DNA of 31,257 nucleotides, taken from contig CAZIEW010000070.1 in NCBI GenBank assembly GCA_964538515.1, positions 1 to 31,257 of the forward strand, written 5' to 3'. The number at the start of each line of letters is the position of its first letter. Positions within the stretch are counted from its first letter, which is position 1. The position numbers and the translations under genes are program-made. Shown piece after piece: positions 23,882-31,257 of the stretch. The DNA comes from CALBZH01 sp964538515. GTDB lineage: Bacteria; Desulfobacterota; Syntrophobacteria; Syntrophobacterales; Syntrophobacteraceae. The notes under the pieces were generated by a model. It saw only the letters and a program-made list of their open reading frames with translations, searched no databases and had not been told where the DNA came from.

Positions 23882-24405
23882 CGGGGATCGGCGTCACGAT
23901 TGAGCTCCGGTGAGGCGGGTGCCCCCGGGCATCGGCCTCACGGGATGGTCTTCTTGGGAGACCGCCCGACCTTACGACTCCCAGCTGCCAAGCTGCAAGC
24001 CATGCTAAACACCCCGGATGATCGGTCATCTCTCCCACGAAATGGTGCACTCGGCGACGGACTGCTCTTCCAAGCCCACGAGCGGCTTGAAGCCTTACAG
24101 CAGGAACGATCGGAAGACTATGGGGAGCCGGGGGAGGGGATGCCCAAAGCGTCGAAGCCGTGAGACCTTGAATGCCATCCCAGGACGCACGGTTTTGCCA
24201 AGTTGGCGAACCGCAGTCCACGTCCGAGCCGTCTGCTCATCGCAAAGCGATTTTAGCCATGCCGTGACCTGGCTTCTATACTCTTCGATCCTGGTCTGCT
24301 GTAAAACCATTGCCGAGCCCGGCGCCCGGGATGGATGCGGAAAAGGCGGATTCCTTTCCGCATCCGGTCGATCCGATCCCGCACAGCCCACTCGGCGGCT
24401 GCGTT
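23882..24405. other. Convergent intergenic stretch without recognisable gene
   Basis: About 520 bp between two convergent genes. I checked the reading frames by eye and saw no known motif or tRNA-like cloverleaf. The only clear structure is the hairpin at 24333-24365. The composition is similar to that of the surroundings. Confidence 0.5.
24333..24365 (-). terminator. Hairpin terminator candidate for the YcaC-like gene
   Basis: GGATGCGGAAA(A)GG and CCTTTCCGCATCC form a 13-bp stem with one bulged A and a 6-nt loop. It lies about 40 bp beyond the stop codon of the minus-strand hydrolase gene. No T-tract follows on that strand. Confidence 0.5.
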
Positions 24406-25032
24406 TTACGTGTGGGCCAGGTGGCTTGTTATCAGATTCCTGTATGCTGGGAGATGGTTTGAGAGGAGGCTGCCCAGTCCTTCGATGTCGTTTCTCCAGT
24501 CCCGGTGGAGCTCGCAGGCCACGCTGAACCAGTTCATCAGCTGGGCTCCCGCCGCCGCCATCCGGTTCCATGCGGCGTAGCGGACCGCCTCGTTGAACGT
24601 TCCGGACGCATCGGTTACGACGAAGACCTCATAGCCCGCCTCCAGAGCCGACAGCGCGGGGAACGCCACGCAGACATCGGTGACGACTCCAGCCAGGATG
24701 AGCTGTCTCCGACCCGTTTCCTGGACGGCCTTGACGAAATCGTCGTTGTCCCAGGCGTTGATCTGTCCCGGCCGTGCGATCAGCGGGGCATCCGGGAACA
24801 GTTGCCGCAGCTCGGGCAGAATGGGGCCATTGGGGCCGGTGTCGAAGCTCGTGGTCAAGATCGTGGGAAGGTTGAAGAATTTAGCCACGTCCGCAAGCGC
24901 CAGAACGTTGTTCCGAAACTCCTCCGGCGAATAGTCCTGCACCAAGGAGAGCAGACCCGACTGGTGATCCACCAGAAGTACGGCTGCGTCGTCCTTGGAG
25001 AGTCTCCTGTATTGGGGTCCTGCATCCATCAT
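24406..25032 (-). CDS. YcaC-like isochorismatase-superfamily hydrolase
   Basis: A 208-residue cysteine hydrolase of the isochorismatase superfamily, closest in pattern to YcaC-type proteins. Key marks are AVLLVDHQSGLL with catalytic-type D22, PTILTTSF, ARPGQINAWDNDDFV, and ILAGVVTDVCVAFPALSALEAGYEVFVVTDASGTFN with nucleophile C121. Such enzymes hydrolyse amides or related bonds of small metabolites; the YcaC substrate is unsettled. AAGGAG lies 3 nt before the first ATG of an ATG-ATG pair and 6 nt before the second (25029), so the start could be one codon in. It is a single gene on the minus strand, with a DUF6125-type gene 214 bp upstream. Confidence 0.9.
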   Translation of the reverse strand: MMDAGPQYRRLSKDDAAVLLVDHQSGLLSLVQDYSPEEFRNNVLALADVAKFFNLPTILTTSFDTGPNGPILPELRQLFPDAPLIARPGQINAWDNDDFVKAVQETGRRQLILAGVVTDVCVAFPALSALEAGYEVFVVTDASGTFNEAVRYAAWNRMAAAGAQLMNWFSVACELHRDWRNDIEGLGSLLSNHLPAYRNLITSHLAHT

Positions 25033-25157
25033 GAGCTCCTTCTGAACGAGGTGTCTTACAGCGAATCTAGTGGATGCATTCTCCCTGTCAAGGCAGGAGG
25101 TTTTGGGGACGCACAGAGACCGACTGGCGGGTGCTTTTCCCCTTGGGCACGACCCCC

Positions 25158-25174
25158 GCCCCCGATCCGGGGGC
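25158..25174 (-). terminator. Short GC hairpin after the DUF6125-type gene
   Basis: GCCCCCG and CGGGGGC form a perfect 7-bp stem with an ATC loop, about 75 bp beyond the minus-strand stop at 25247. It is embedded in a C-rich/G-rich patch. No T-tract follows, so its role is uncertain. Confidence 0.4.
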
Positions 25175-25246
25175 AAGGGGGGCTGCTGTTTCAGCTCAAG
25201 GGCATGGGACCGGAAGCGATTGCCGACTTTGATGACACGGAGGGTT

Positions 25247-25990
25247 TCATTCGATCCGGAACCGCCATGCGCAGTACCATTCGTCGGGATGCTCATCGGG
25301 AGGACAGCCGATGCATTCGGTCTTGATCCTGGGATCGATGGATTCGGCGAAGGTCGGGTATTCCGCCATGCCGCCGGACTTGCATGGGTAGTCCTCCAGG
25401 CCTTTTCGCTTGCGTGCCGTCTGGACGCGGCATTCGTTCATCCTGAAGATGAAGCTCGATGGCGAGTCGTCTTCGATGCTCTGCTCGTTGATGGTAGCGT
25501 ACAGGCGGAAGGCAAGGGCCTTCTTGAGTCCTTCGAGACCGGGATTTTCGGGCAGACTCAAGAAGCGCTTGATGGACCACGCCTCAAAGGGGGAGAAGCT
25601 GGACCAGCAGGAATCATTGCACCGTTTGGCGTCGAACATGCCCCTCGAGAATTCCACCGCCTGAAACCAGACTCCGTCGTTGGCCAGCCAGTTGATCGCG
25701 GCATCGTGCCTCAAGCTGTCCAAGGATTCCCGGCTGAGATCCAAGAGGGGTTTGGGGATCCCGTTCTGGAGCTCGAAGCCGAGCGCTTTCGAGAGCCGTT
25801 TCATCTGGATGTCGTAACTGCGCTCATAGGCGGCTTTGAGGATGTCCCAAGCTTTCTCCCGGCCCAACTGGTGGCGTACCTCGGCAAACCACATGGCGTG
25901 GTGAATCATGGTTCGATGGAAGAAATCGATGACAAGTCGCGCGGTGTCCTCATGGCTTAAGTCGCTTGGAGATTGTACGGTTTGATGCAT
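25247..25990 (-). CDS. DUF6125-type cysteine-rich cytosolic protein
   Basis: A 247-residue soluble protein without signal peptide. The N-terminal half is helical (EDTARLVIDFFHRTMIHHAMWFAEVRHQLG). The C-terminal part has a set of cysteines: C187 in NECRVQTARKRKGL, C203 in DYPCKSGG, C226 and C229 in KTECIGCPPD and C240 in WYCAW, suggesting a metal or cluster site. I associate this NECRVQ..CIGCPPD pattern with DUF6125-type proteins, for which I know no function. The ATG at 25990 is preferred over an ORF start 243 bp further upstream, because AAGGAAG precedes it and homologous-looking sequence starts only there. Confidence 0.75.
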   Translation of the reverse strand: MHQTVQSPSDLSHEDTARLVIDFFHRTMIHHAMWFAEVRHQLGREKAWDILKAAYERSYDIQMKRLSKALGFELQNGIPKPLLDLSRESLDSLRHDAAINWLANDGVWFQAVEFSRGMFDAKRCNDSCWSSFSPFEAWSIKRFLSLPENPGLEGLKKALAFRLYATINEQSIEDDSPSSFIFRMNECRVQTARKRKGLEDYPCKSGGMAEYPTFAESIDPRIKTECIGCPPDEHPDEWYCAWRFRIE

Positions 25991-26416
25991 GAGAGATCTT
26001 CCTTTCAGCCTGTAGCGTTCGTTGGAGCTTGCTGCTGTCCAAAGGAAATCGCAGCCGATACCCACAGGGTAAGGAATATGCCAGACGTCCCCGGAATTCA
26101 ACCCAAACCATGTGGCATACGACCCGTCATGAATCGAATGGGGAGCGTGCGAGGGAGCCAAGGCAGTACGGGGGTTCTTTAAGAGTCCGGGGTCGGGAGT
26201 GACCGAGCTGCCTGGATGAGCAAATGCCTGCACGAAGGGACTGCTTGGCTGAAGGGTTGCACCTTTATCCTCTGTTTGCCATGATCAGGTCCGTCCAGCG
26301 CGCTTCCCAGAGCATCATCAACCGGAGGGGGAGTGCAGTAGACGTGTCTATCCGGCGGGAGCTCGAAAACGCTCCTGGGCGGCGAGCGGCGCTTTCAAGG
26401 TGCAAGGAGGCTTGTC
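25991..26416. other. Divergent intergenic region between DUF6125-type gene and ALDH pseudogene
   Basis: No gene recognised. The stretch contains a sigma-54-type promoter at 26246-26261, the ribosome-binding sequence AAGGAGG at 26404-26410 for the pseudogene, and the start region of the minus-strand gene. I found no clear copy of the inverted-repeat motif seen at 28617-28680. Confidence 0.5.
26246..26261 (+). promoter_or_regulatory. Sigma-54 (-24/-12) promoter
   Basis: TGGCTGAAGGGTTGCA matches the sigma-54 consensus TGGCAC-N5-TTGCA: the -24 GG (26247-26248) and -12 GC (26259-26260) are separated by exactly 10 bp, and TTGCA is perfect. It faces the aldehyde dehydrogenase pseudogene, with about 145 nt of leader. 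A sigma-54 activator gene lies just beyond that pseudogene. Confidence 0.65.
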
Positions 26417-27080
26417 ATGTCTTTCAGCCAGAGATTGGACCCGATTCTCTCGCTTGCGGAAGTCATTGGGAAGAATCGGGAGGCCATGTCGATCTGGCCG
26501 TAGAAGAGCTGCGGTTCACCGTGAAAGACAGCCGCACGGAGGTGGATCTCGTCCAGGAGAATCTCAGGCGGTTCCAGGAAACGGAAAGCTTTCTGGCGTC
26601 CAGAGCCCCTCTCGGCGGTACCGGTTCCAGTGTTTCGCTCATGCTCTCCTACAATGGGAGCGCTTATCTGAAACCACGATCACATCCATCTTCCTTGTCG
26701 GGAACCGGGTGCGCGTGAAGTTTTCCTCCAAGGGGAAGAAGCTCATGGAGCTCACGGAAAGCATGTACCGGCCGATCTTCGGGGATGCGATCACCTTCTA
26801 CAGGGGGAGCGGCAAGGGCTTCATCGAGGAGTCCCTGGAGGACCCGGAGGTTTCGACGGTCGTGGTCTTCGGATTCGATGAGAACATCCTGCCGTACGAG
26901 GATGGTCCTCGTTCGCGCGGCAAGAAGCTCGTCTTCGAATGTCCCGGATCGGATCCGTTCATCGTTTTCCCCGACGCCGACTTTGAGCTTACGCTGAGCG
27001 ATCTGATGGCGGGAAAGTTCATGTATTCGGGACAGACCTGCACGGCGCCCAAACGGATATTCATCCATGAATCCATTTAA
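26417..27080 (+). pseudogene. Aldehyde dehydrogenase family pseudogene, frameshifted and truncated
   Basis: An ALDH-type enzyme broken into three frames. It starts with ATG and a good AAGGAGG 6 nt upstream (MSFSQRLDPILSLAEVIGKN). One base is missing near 26488, after which VDLAVEELRFTVKDSRTEVD to LSYNGSAYL continues in another frame. A second base is missing near 26672, after which ITSIFLVGNRVRVKFSSKG to MYSGQTCTAPKRIFIHES follows. The NRVRVK and KLVFECPGSDPFIVF segments and the Cys of SGQTCTAPKR mark the NAD(P)-dependent aldehyde dehydrogenase fold. The gene ends with TAA right after the catalytic-Cys region, so the C-terminal part is missing. Single-base errors in the sequence could explain the frameshifts but not the truncation. 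Confidence 0.85.
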
Positions 27081-27143
27081 GGCCCTTTCGGCCATCACGA
27101 AGAGGACGTGATCCCCTTTCAGGATATGGGCGGGCGACCTCGC

Positions 27144-28568
27144 TCAGCGCTTGCGTCGAGGGCCGATATCGGCAAAGTCGATGCCGTATTTCTTGAGTCT
27201 GAAATAGAGGGTTGTGCGGTGGATGTTGAGTAGGGCGGCCGCTTCTGTCCGGTTGCCTCGAGCACGCCGCAGCGCTTCGAGGAGCTGCGCTTTTTCCGCG
27301 TCGCCCACCGAAAAGGACAGACGATCGTCCTCCTGGCGTGCTGCCCGGGTCTCCGTAAGAGACACCGACTGAGGCCGCACAATGCTTTCGGGAAGATGGC
27401 CGAGCTCGATCGTGCTTCCTTGGCAGAGGGCGAGGGCGCGCTCCATGACGTTTTCGAGCTCGCGCACGTTTCCCGGCCAACCGTATGTCAGAAAAAGGCT
27501 CATCACCTCGGGTGCGATTCCGACCGCCGGGCTCGCGATGCGCTGCCGGAGCTTCTTCAGGAAATGGTCGGCAAGCACGGGGATGTCCTCGGGGATCTCC
27601 CGCAGGGGCGGCAATTGGATGGTGATGACGTTCAGCCGATAGAAAAGATCCCGGCGGAAGTAGTCAGCCTTCACGCGCTCCTCAAGGTCGCGGTTCGTGG
27701 CCGCGATCACCCGGAAGTCGATGCTCTTGGGACTGTCGGCGCCCAGAGGCTCGATCTCCTTTTCCTGGAGCACTCGTAGGAGCTTTGCCTGCAGCGTGAG
27801 CGGCAGCTCTCCGATCTCATCCAAGAAGATGGTCCCCCGGTGAGCCAACTCGAACTTGCCCGGTTTCCCGGACTTGAGGGCTCCCGTGAAGGCCCCAGCC
27901 CGGTAGCCGAAAAGCTCGGATTCAAAAAGCTCGGCGGGGATGGAGGCGCAATTGACCCGAATGAACGAATGGTCTCGCCTGGGGCTCGCCTGATGGATGG
28001 CGTGAGCGAAGATTTCCTTGCCCGTGCCGCTCTCGCCCGTCAGCAGAATAGGGCTCGGGGAGGCGGCGAGTCTTCGCGCCGCGTCCTTGGCGTGGTGCAG
28101 CTTCTCGCTTCGTCCGAGGACGTCGTCGAAGGAGTACCGGGCGCGGTAGATTGCCCGAATCTCCTGCTCGTAGCGGCGCACGGTGCTCTCAAGCTCCCCG
28201 ATCTTGTGCTTGAGGGCGACAAATGCATTGAGATTGTGGAAGATCATCTTGCCGACCGCACCGATGATTCTTTCCCCAAGCCTGATAGGATAGTTGTTGA
28301 CGATGACCTTGCGCCCGTTGATGTCGAATGTGTCCCCGAGGACGGGCTTGCCGCTTCGCACCACCTCGGGCAGACTGCTCGAGGGAACCACATCGCGAAT
28401 GTGGCGCCCCATGGCCGCCTCGGCCGTGATCCCGTAGAAGGGCTCGTTCGCCTTGCTGAAGTGCCAGATCACCCCTTGGTCGTCGATGATGACCATGCCC
28501 TCAAAGGGGTTGTCCAAAACGGCCTGCAGCAATCGGGGCGGCACTCGCATGAAATTCAAGGCTTCCAC
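27144..28568 (-). CDS. PAS-domain sigma-54-dependent transcriptional activator
   Basis: A roughly 474-residue enhancer-binding protein. An N-terminal PAS domain (AVLDNPFEGMVIIDDQGVIW) acts as sensor in place of a receiver. The AAA+ domain has Walker A GESGTGKE (178-185), the sigma-54 contact loop GAFTGA (225-230), and Walker B TIFLDE (247-252), followed by YGWPGNVRELENVMERAL. The C terminus carries a Fis-type helix-turn-helix (ARGNRTEAAALLNIHRTTLYFRLKKYG). The GTG at 28568 with GGAGGGAG 9 nt upstream is preferred; a TTG at 28601 or an ATG at 28550 are alternatives. It is convergent with the ALDH pseudogene, which has a sigma-54 promoter, and divergent from the genes at 28824 onward, making both sides possible targets. 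Confidence 0.93.
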   Translation of the reverse strand: MEALNFMRVPPRLLQAVLDNPFEGMVIIDDQGVIWHFSKANEPFYGITAEAAMGRHIRDVVPSSSLPEVVRSGKPVLGDTFDINGRKVIVNNYPIRLGERIIGAVGKMIFHNLNAFVALKHKIGELESTVRRYEQEIRAIYRARYSFDDVLGRSEKLHHAKDAARRLAASPSPILLTGESGTGKEIFAHAIHQASPRRDHSFIRVNCASIPAELFESELFGYRAGAFTGALKSGKPGKFELAHRGTIFLDEIGELPLTLQAKLLRVLQEKEIEPLGADSPKSIDFRVIAATNRDLEERVKADYFRRDLFYRLNVITIQLPPLREIPEDIPVLADHFLKKLRQRIASPAVGIAPEVMSLFLTYGWPGNVRELENVMERALALCQGSTIELGHLPESIVRPQSVSLTETRAARQEDDRLSFSVGDAEKAQLLEALRRARGNRTEAAALLNIHRTTLYFRLKKYGIDFADIGPRRKR

Positions 28569-28616
28569 GGTAACCCGCTCCCTCCAGGAAGAGAATTGCA
28601 ACCAAATCCAATGGAT

Positions 28617-28680
28617 GTCGAATGTAGAATTTACTCTATCCTGTTTCTACAATAAATGTCCAATATATTCTACATTCGAC
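28617..28680. repeat. 14-bp perfect inverted repeat upstream of the sigma-54 activator
   Basis: GTCGAATGTAGAAT (28617-28630) and its exact complement (28667-28680) flank 36 bp of AT-rich DNA. A further TTCTACA at 28645-28651 repeats the core between the arms. The location, about 50-110 bp before the activator start and on its divergent side, suits an operator or upstream activator site. Confidence 0.7.
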
Positions 28681-28787
28681 TGGGAAGTCTGGCTTGGACA
28701 GGCCCCAGATGGCGTGTTTCCTCATTCCGCTGCACAGGCATGGATCTTGATATCTGAAACGGACCAGAGGATGAGGCGGATGTAAGG

Positions 28788-28802
28788 TGGCAATTCAGCA
28801 GC
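28788..28802 (+). promoter_or_regulatory. Weak sigma-54-like element
   Basis: TGGCAATTCAGCAGC keeps the -24 GG and -12 GC with 10 bp between, but the -12 reads CAGC instead of TTGC. It lies 22 nt before the 28824 ORF and about 110-170 bp downstream of the inverted repeat. Tentative. Confidence 0.25.
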
Positions 28803-28823
28803 GAGCACGAAGGGAGCTTGGCC

Positions 28824-28976
28824 ATGAAGCGAGAGAGCACTTACGAGGAAGTGACGATGAGGGACCCCATGGATGACTGCTGGGAGCGCGTTCTAGACGA
28901 GCGAAGCCCGTTTGATGACAGGGGAGGCTGGCATCATGGCTTTCTCGATCTGGCGTGCGCCGAGCTTCCGTTCTAG
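28824..28976 (+). CDS. Possible 50-residue acidic protein, unknown
   Basis: A short ORF with AGGGAG 7 nt before its ATG, encoding MKRESTYEEVTMRDPMDDC and continuing to CAELPF and a TAG. It is acidic, contains a HHG triplet and two Cys, and has no signal peptide or membrane segment. I recognise no family. The good ribosome-binding sequence and position downstream of the activator-side repeat are the only support. It is in the same frame as the acyl-CoA synthetase downstream. Confidence 0.35.
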   Translation: MKRESTYEEVTMRDPMDDCWERVLDERSPFDDRGGWHHGFLDLACAELPF

Positions 28977-29060
28977 CCGGGCTCGGGGGGTGTACCGCAG
29001 CCGATTGGAATCGATGCCGGGTTTCGAGTGTCGGAGACGGCGGATGACCGCCGCGGGGCA

Positions 29061-29192
29061 ATGGGGGAGGGTCATCCCCCATCACATGTCCGGTATCCTG
29101 TGGACGGGATGGGCATTTGGGTGCACGATTGTGGGGCATGGCCGTTCTGCCATGCCAGCAGGCGGGAGGCTGTGTCTCCGCAGCCTCCCGCC
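29061..29192 (+). other. Three consecutive hairpins upstream of the second acyl-CoA synthetase
   Basis: Hairpin A (29061-29082): 8-bp stem ATGGGGGA, 6-nt loop. Hairpin B (29135-29156): 8-bp stem GGCATGGC, 6-nt loop. Hairpin C (29161-29192): perfect 12-bp stem GGCGGGAGGCTG, 8-nt loop, ending 30 nt before the ATG at 29223. C could be a terminator or a leader element; no T-tract follows. Confidence 0.5.
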
Positions 29193-29222
29193 CAAACCAA
29201 TCAGCGAAGACAAGGGAGAGGT

Positions 29223-31257
29223 ATGAACGGTTTATTCTGTGCGGAATCCATCGTCGTGGTCGGGGTTTCCGAGTCCGAAGACAATTTGGGGAAAAACATC
29301 CTGAGCAACCTGGTGAGCTTCGGCTACGGGGGCCAGGTGTATGCGGTTGGACCTCGAGGCGGGGAGGTTTTCGGGCATCGCATTTACACATCGGTCGCGG
29401 AGCTGCCTGGCCGACCGGACTTGGCGGTGATTCTCACCCCGGCTCGCTTTATCCCCGATATTCTCGACCAGTGTGGCGACAAGGGGACGCGATGGGCCGT
29501 GATCCAGTCCGGAGGGTTTCAAGAGCTCGGAGCGGAAGGGGAAGCGCTCGACCGCGCGATTGTCGAGACGTGCTCCCGGTACGGCATCCGGTTCGTCGGG
29601 CCCAACTGCATCGGCATCCTCAATACGGCCAACGGTCTTTACACACCGTTTGTGGCTCTGCCAGGCCCATACCGGAAAGGAACCGTCGGGGTATGCGCCC
29701 AGAGCGGGGGCGTTGGGCTATCCCTTGCTGAAAGACTGTCCACGTCAGGAGTTGGGGTGAGCAAGCTCGTCAGCATGGGCAACAAGCGCTGCTCGGATGA
29801 AGCTGACTTCCTGGCCTATCTCGCGCAGGACCCCGATACCGATGTCATCTACCTGTATCTGGAAGACATCAAGAGGGGGCGCCTGCTCGCGGACCTAGCC
29901 CGACGGTGTGCCAAGCCCATCGTGCTTCACAAGTCGAACGTCAGCTCGCTCAGCCGCACCATTGCCCAATCGCACACGGCGGCCCTGGCAGCGGACGATG
30001 GCGTCGTCGATGCGGTCTGCCAGGAATGCGGCATCGTGAGGGTCCGGTCCGTGTCGGAGGCGATCAATGCGGTAAAAGGACTGTCGCTGCCAAGGCTCAC
30101 GGGGAACAGACTCGCCGTCATCTCCCGTTCGGGAGGGCATGCCGTGGTCGCGGCCGACGCGTGTGCCCGCTACGGGTTTGAGCTGCCAAGCCTCGGAGCG
30201 GAGATCCTGGCTGACGCGCACAGTCGGGGCCGCTCCGGGGTTATCCGGTCCGACAATCCGTTGGATCTCGGGGATGTCTACGACGTTTCCTTTTACTACA
30301 ACGTGGTCGAGAAAGCCCTCGCTCAGGATGGGATCGATGGGGTCGTGTTCATTCAGGTCTCACAAATGCTGAGCGAGCGTGACGCAACCCGGGAGCTGGT
30401 GGAAAGTCTTGCCGCGCTGTCGGTCCGTGTTGGGAAGCCCGTAGCCGTTGTCGTCGAGGTTCCCCTCGATGAGCGAGTGCTCCTGGAGAAGAACCTCGAG
30501 CTTCCTTTCTTCATGGAGCCAACCGAAGCGGTTCAGGCCCTCTCCGTCCAGCGCCGGTGGAGCCAACACCGGGCGGAAGCATCGGCTCGGATCGGAGAGG
30601 CCAAGGCCGGCTTGCCGCTCGAGGACATCGAGCGATGGCTCCGTTCCATCGAGCGCCAAAACCGGCAGCCGCTTCTTCATGAGGCGCTGGAATTGCTGAA
30701 CATGATGGGCGTTCCGACCATTTCCTGGCGTATGACCTGGAGCTTCGAGCAGGCGCGGGATGCGGTTGAGGCGATGGGGTTTCCGGTGGCCCTCAAGGCG
30801 GTGGGTCCGTCACTCCTTCACAAGTCCGATCGGGGCGGCATCGCGCTGAACGTGGCGGATGAAGCCGGTCTGGAGGAGGAATGGCGTCGACTGCGGGATC
30901 TCTCGGCGGACGTCTCCGGGATCGTAGTCCAGAAGATGGCTCCAGCCCGGCGGGAGCTCATCATTGGAGCCAAGCGGGACGCGTCTTTCGGGCCGATTGT
31001 GCTGGCCGGTTTGGGAGGCGTCATGGTCGAGGTTTTGAGGGATGTCCGGATGCGTCTTGCCCCGATCGATCGCAGGACGGGCTTGGACATGCTTGGTGAG
31101 CTGGCCGGCAGTCGCTTGCTTGGGCGATTCAGAGGGATGGAAGCGGCCGATCTCCCTGCAGCGGCTCAAATCCTGGAGCGAGTGTCCCTCCTGGTGGACC
31201 GTTTCCCCATCATTCAAGAGCTGGACCTCAACCCCGTCGCCCTGGATGACGCCGGCA
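29223..31257 (+). CDS. NDP-forming acyl-CoA synthetase, second paralogue (3' truncated by window)
   Basis: An open frame of 678 codons running off the window. It has the same layout as the protein at 12754-14814: CoA-binding domain (ESIVVVGVSESEDNLGKNI), IRFVGPNCIGIL, CAQSGGVGLSLAE, phospho-His H251 in AQSHTAALAADD, then the ATP-grasp part with PVALKAVGPSLLHKSDRGG, FGPIVLAGLGGVMVEV and ELDLNPVAL. H251 falls at the same residue number in both, showing close paralogy, but the sequences differ widely. AAGGGAGAGG precedes the ATG. Only the last residues are missing. The substrate is probably a different acid from that of the first copy, possibly under control of the sigma-54 activator upstream. 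Confidence 0.93.
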   Translation, partial: MNGLFCAESIVVVGVSESEDNLGKNILSNLVSFGYGGQVYAVGPRGGEVFGHRIYTSVAELPGRPDLAVILTPARFIPDILDQCGDKGTRWAVIQSGGFQELGAEGEALDRAIVETCSRYGIRFVGPNCIGILNTANGLYTPFVALPGPYRKGTVGVCAQSGGVGLSLAERLSTSGVGVSKLVSMGNKRCSDEADFLAYLAQDPDTDVIYLYLEDIKRGRLLADLARRCAKPIVLHKSNVSSLSRTIAQSHTAALAADDGVVDAVCQECGIVRVRSVSEAINAVKGLSLPRLTGNRLAVISRSGGHAVVAADACARYGFELPSLGAEILADAHSRGRSGVIRSDNPLDLGDVYDVSFYYNVVEKALAQDGIDGVVFIQVSQMLSERDATRELVESLAALSVRVGKPVAVVVEVPLDERVLLEKNLELPFFMEPTEAVQALSVQRRWSQHRAEASARIGEAKAGLPLEDIERWLRSIERQNRQPLLHEALELLNMMGVPTISWRMTWSFEQARDAVEAMGFPVALKAVGPSLLHKSDRGGIALNVADEAGLEEEWRRLRDLSADVSGIVVQKMAPARRELIIGAKRDASFGPIVLAGLGGVMVEVLRDVRMRLAPIDRRTGLDMLGELAGSRLLGRFRGMEAADLPAAAQILERVSLLVDRFPIIQELDLNPVALDDAG

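Noticed and set aside
23882..24405. Possible tRNA or small RNA in the convergent gap
   Set aside because: No cloverleaf or conserved tRNA boxes were visible by eye; only one terminator-like hairpin is supported.
28680..28702. TGGCTTGGACAGGCC as a sigma-54 promoter
   Set aside because: The spacing between the GG and GC elements is one base short, which is normally not tolerated by sigma-54.
28824..31257. Readthrough of the TAG at 28974 (pyrrolysine-type) fusing the short ORF to the acyl-CoA synthetase
   Set aside because: The frame is open between, but the intervening translation is Gly/Pro/Arg-rich, lies over three hairpins and does not look like protein. The synthetase has its own start and ribosome-binding site.

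Overview
The window looks like chromosomal DNA from a high-GC anaerobic or microaerophilic Gram-negative bacterium. A Desulfobacterota (Deltaproteobacteria, Syntrophobacter-like) origin fits best. This is inferred from gene content: a TRAP carboxylate transporter beside NDP-forming acyl-CoA synthetases, a PAS sigma-54 activator, NosL/SCO copper-type maturation genes, a DUF3783 protein, a DUF6125-type protein and a likely selenoprotein. No rRNA or marker gene settles the taxonomy. I see no tRNA, rRNA, CRISPR array or insertion sequence.

Region 1 (1-3647) is the end of a chemosensory operon: the C-terminal part of CheA, then two tandem CheB-like proteins. Both CheB proteins have lost the Ser and His of the methylesterase triad, and the first also carries an N-terminal PATAN/DUF4388 domain. 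Region 2 (4124-11428) is a co-directional cluster: an SCO-like protein lacking its second Cys, a NosL-like protein, a small membrane-anchored protein, an FtsX/MacB-type ABC permease and its ATPase, a multi-pass protein with CC and CPFC motifs, and a NarL-type sensor kinase/response regulator pair. It reads as a copper or thiol-redox envelope system with its own sensor. A convergent gene (11546-12529) encodes a diheme cytochrome c-like protein with a good sigma-70-type promoter.

Region 3 (12754-18541) is an apparent catabolic operon: a fused NDP-forming acyl-CoA synthetase, a TIM-barrel isomerase-like protein and a complete TRAP transporter (DctP, DctQ, DctM). It probably imports an organic acid and activates it to a CoA thioester. 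Region 4 (18694-22865) holds a small exported OB-fold-like protein, Lon protease, a DUF3783 protein and an exported M15-type peptidase.

Region 5 (22866-28823) is an accessory, partly decayed stretch. It contains a histidine-kinase remnant, a thioredoxin-like gene with an in-frame TGA at the first redox Cys position followed by a SECIS-like hairpin (a candidate UxxC selenoprotein), a YcaC-type hydrolase and a DUF6125-type protein. It also contains an aldehyde dehydrogenase pseudogene behind a good sigma-54 promoter, and a PAS/AAA+/Fis sigma-54 activator with a 14-bp inverted repeat upstream. Region 6 (28824-end) has a possible 50-residue ORF, three consecutive hairpins and a second NDP-forming acyl-CoA synthetase that runs off the window.

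The strongest lead is the candidate selenoprotein at 23312-23881. Next are the paired catalytically degenerate CheB proteins and the NosL/SCO/ABC/CPFC/two-component cluster.
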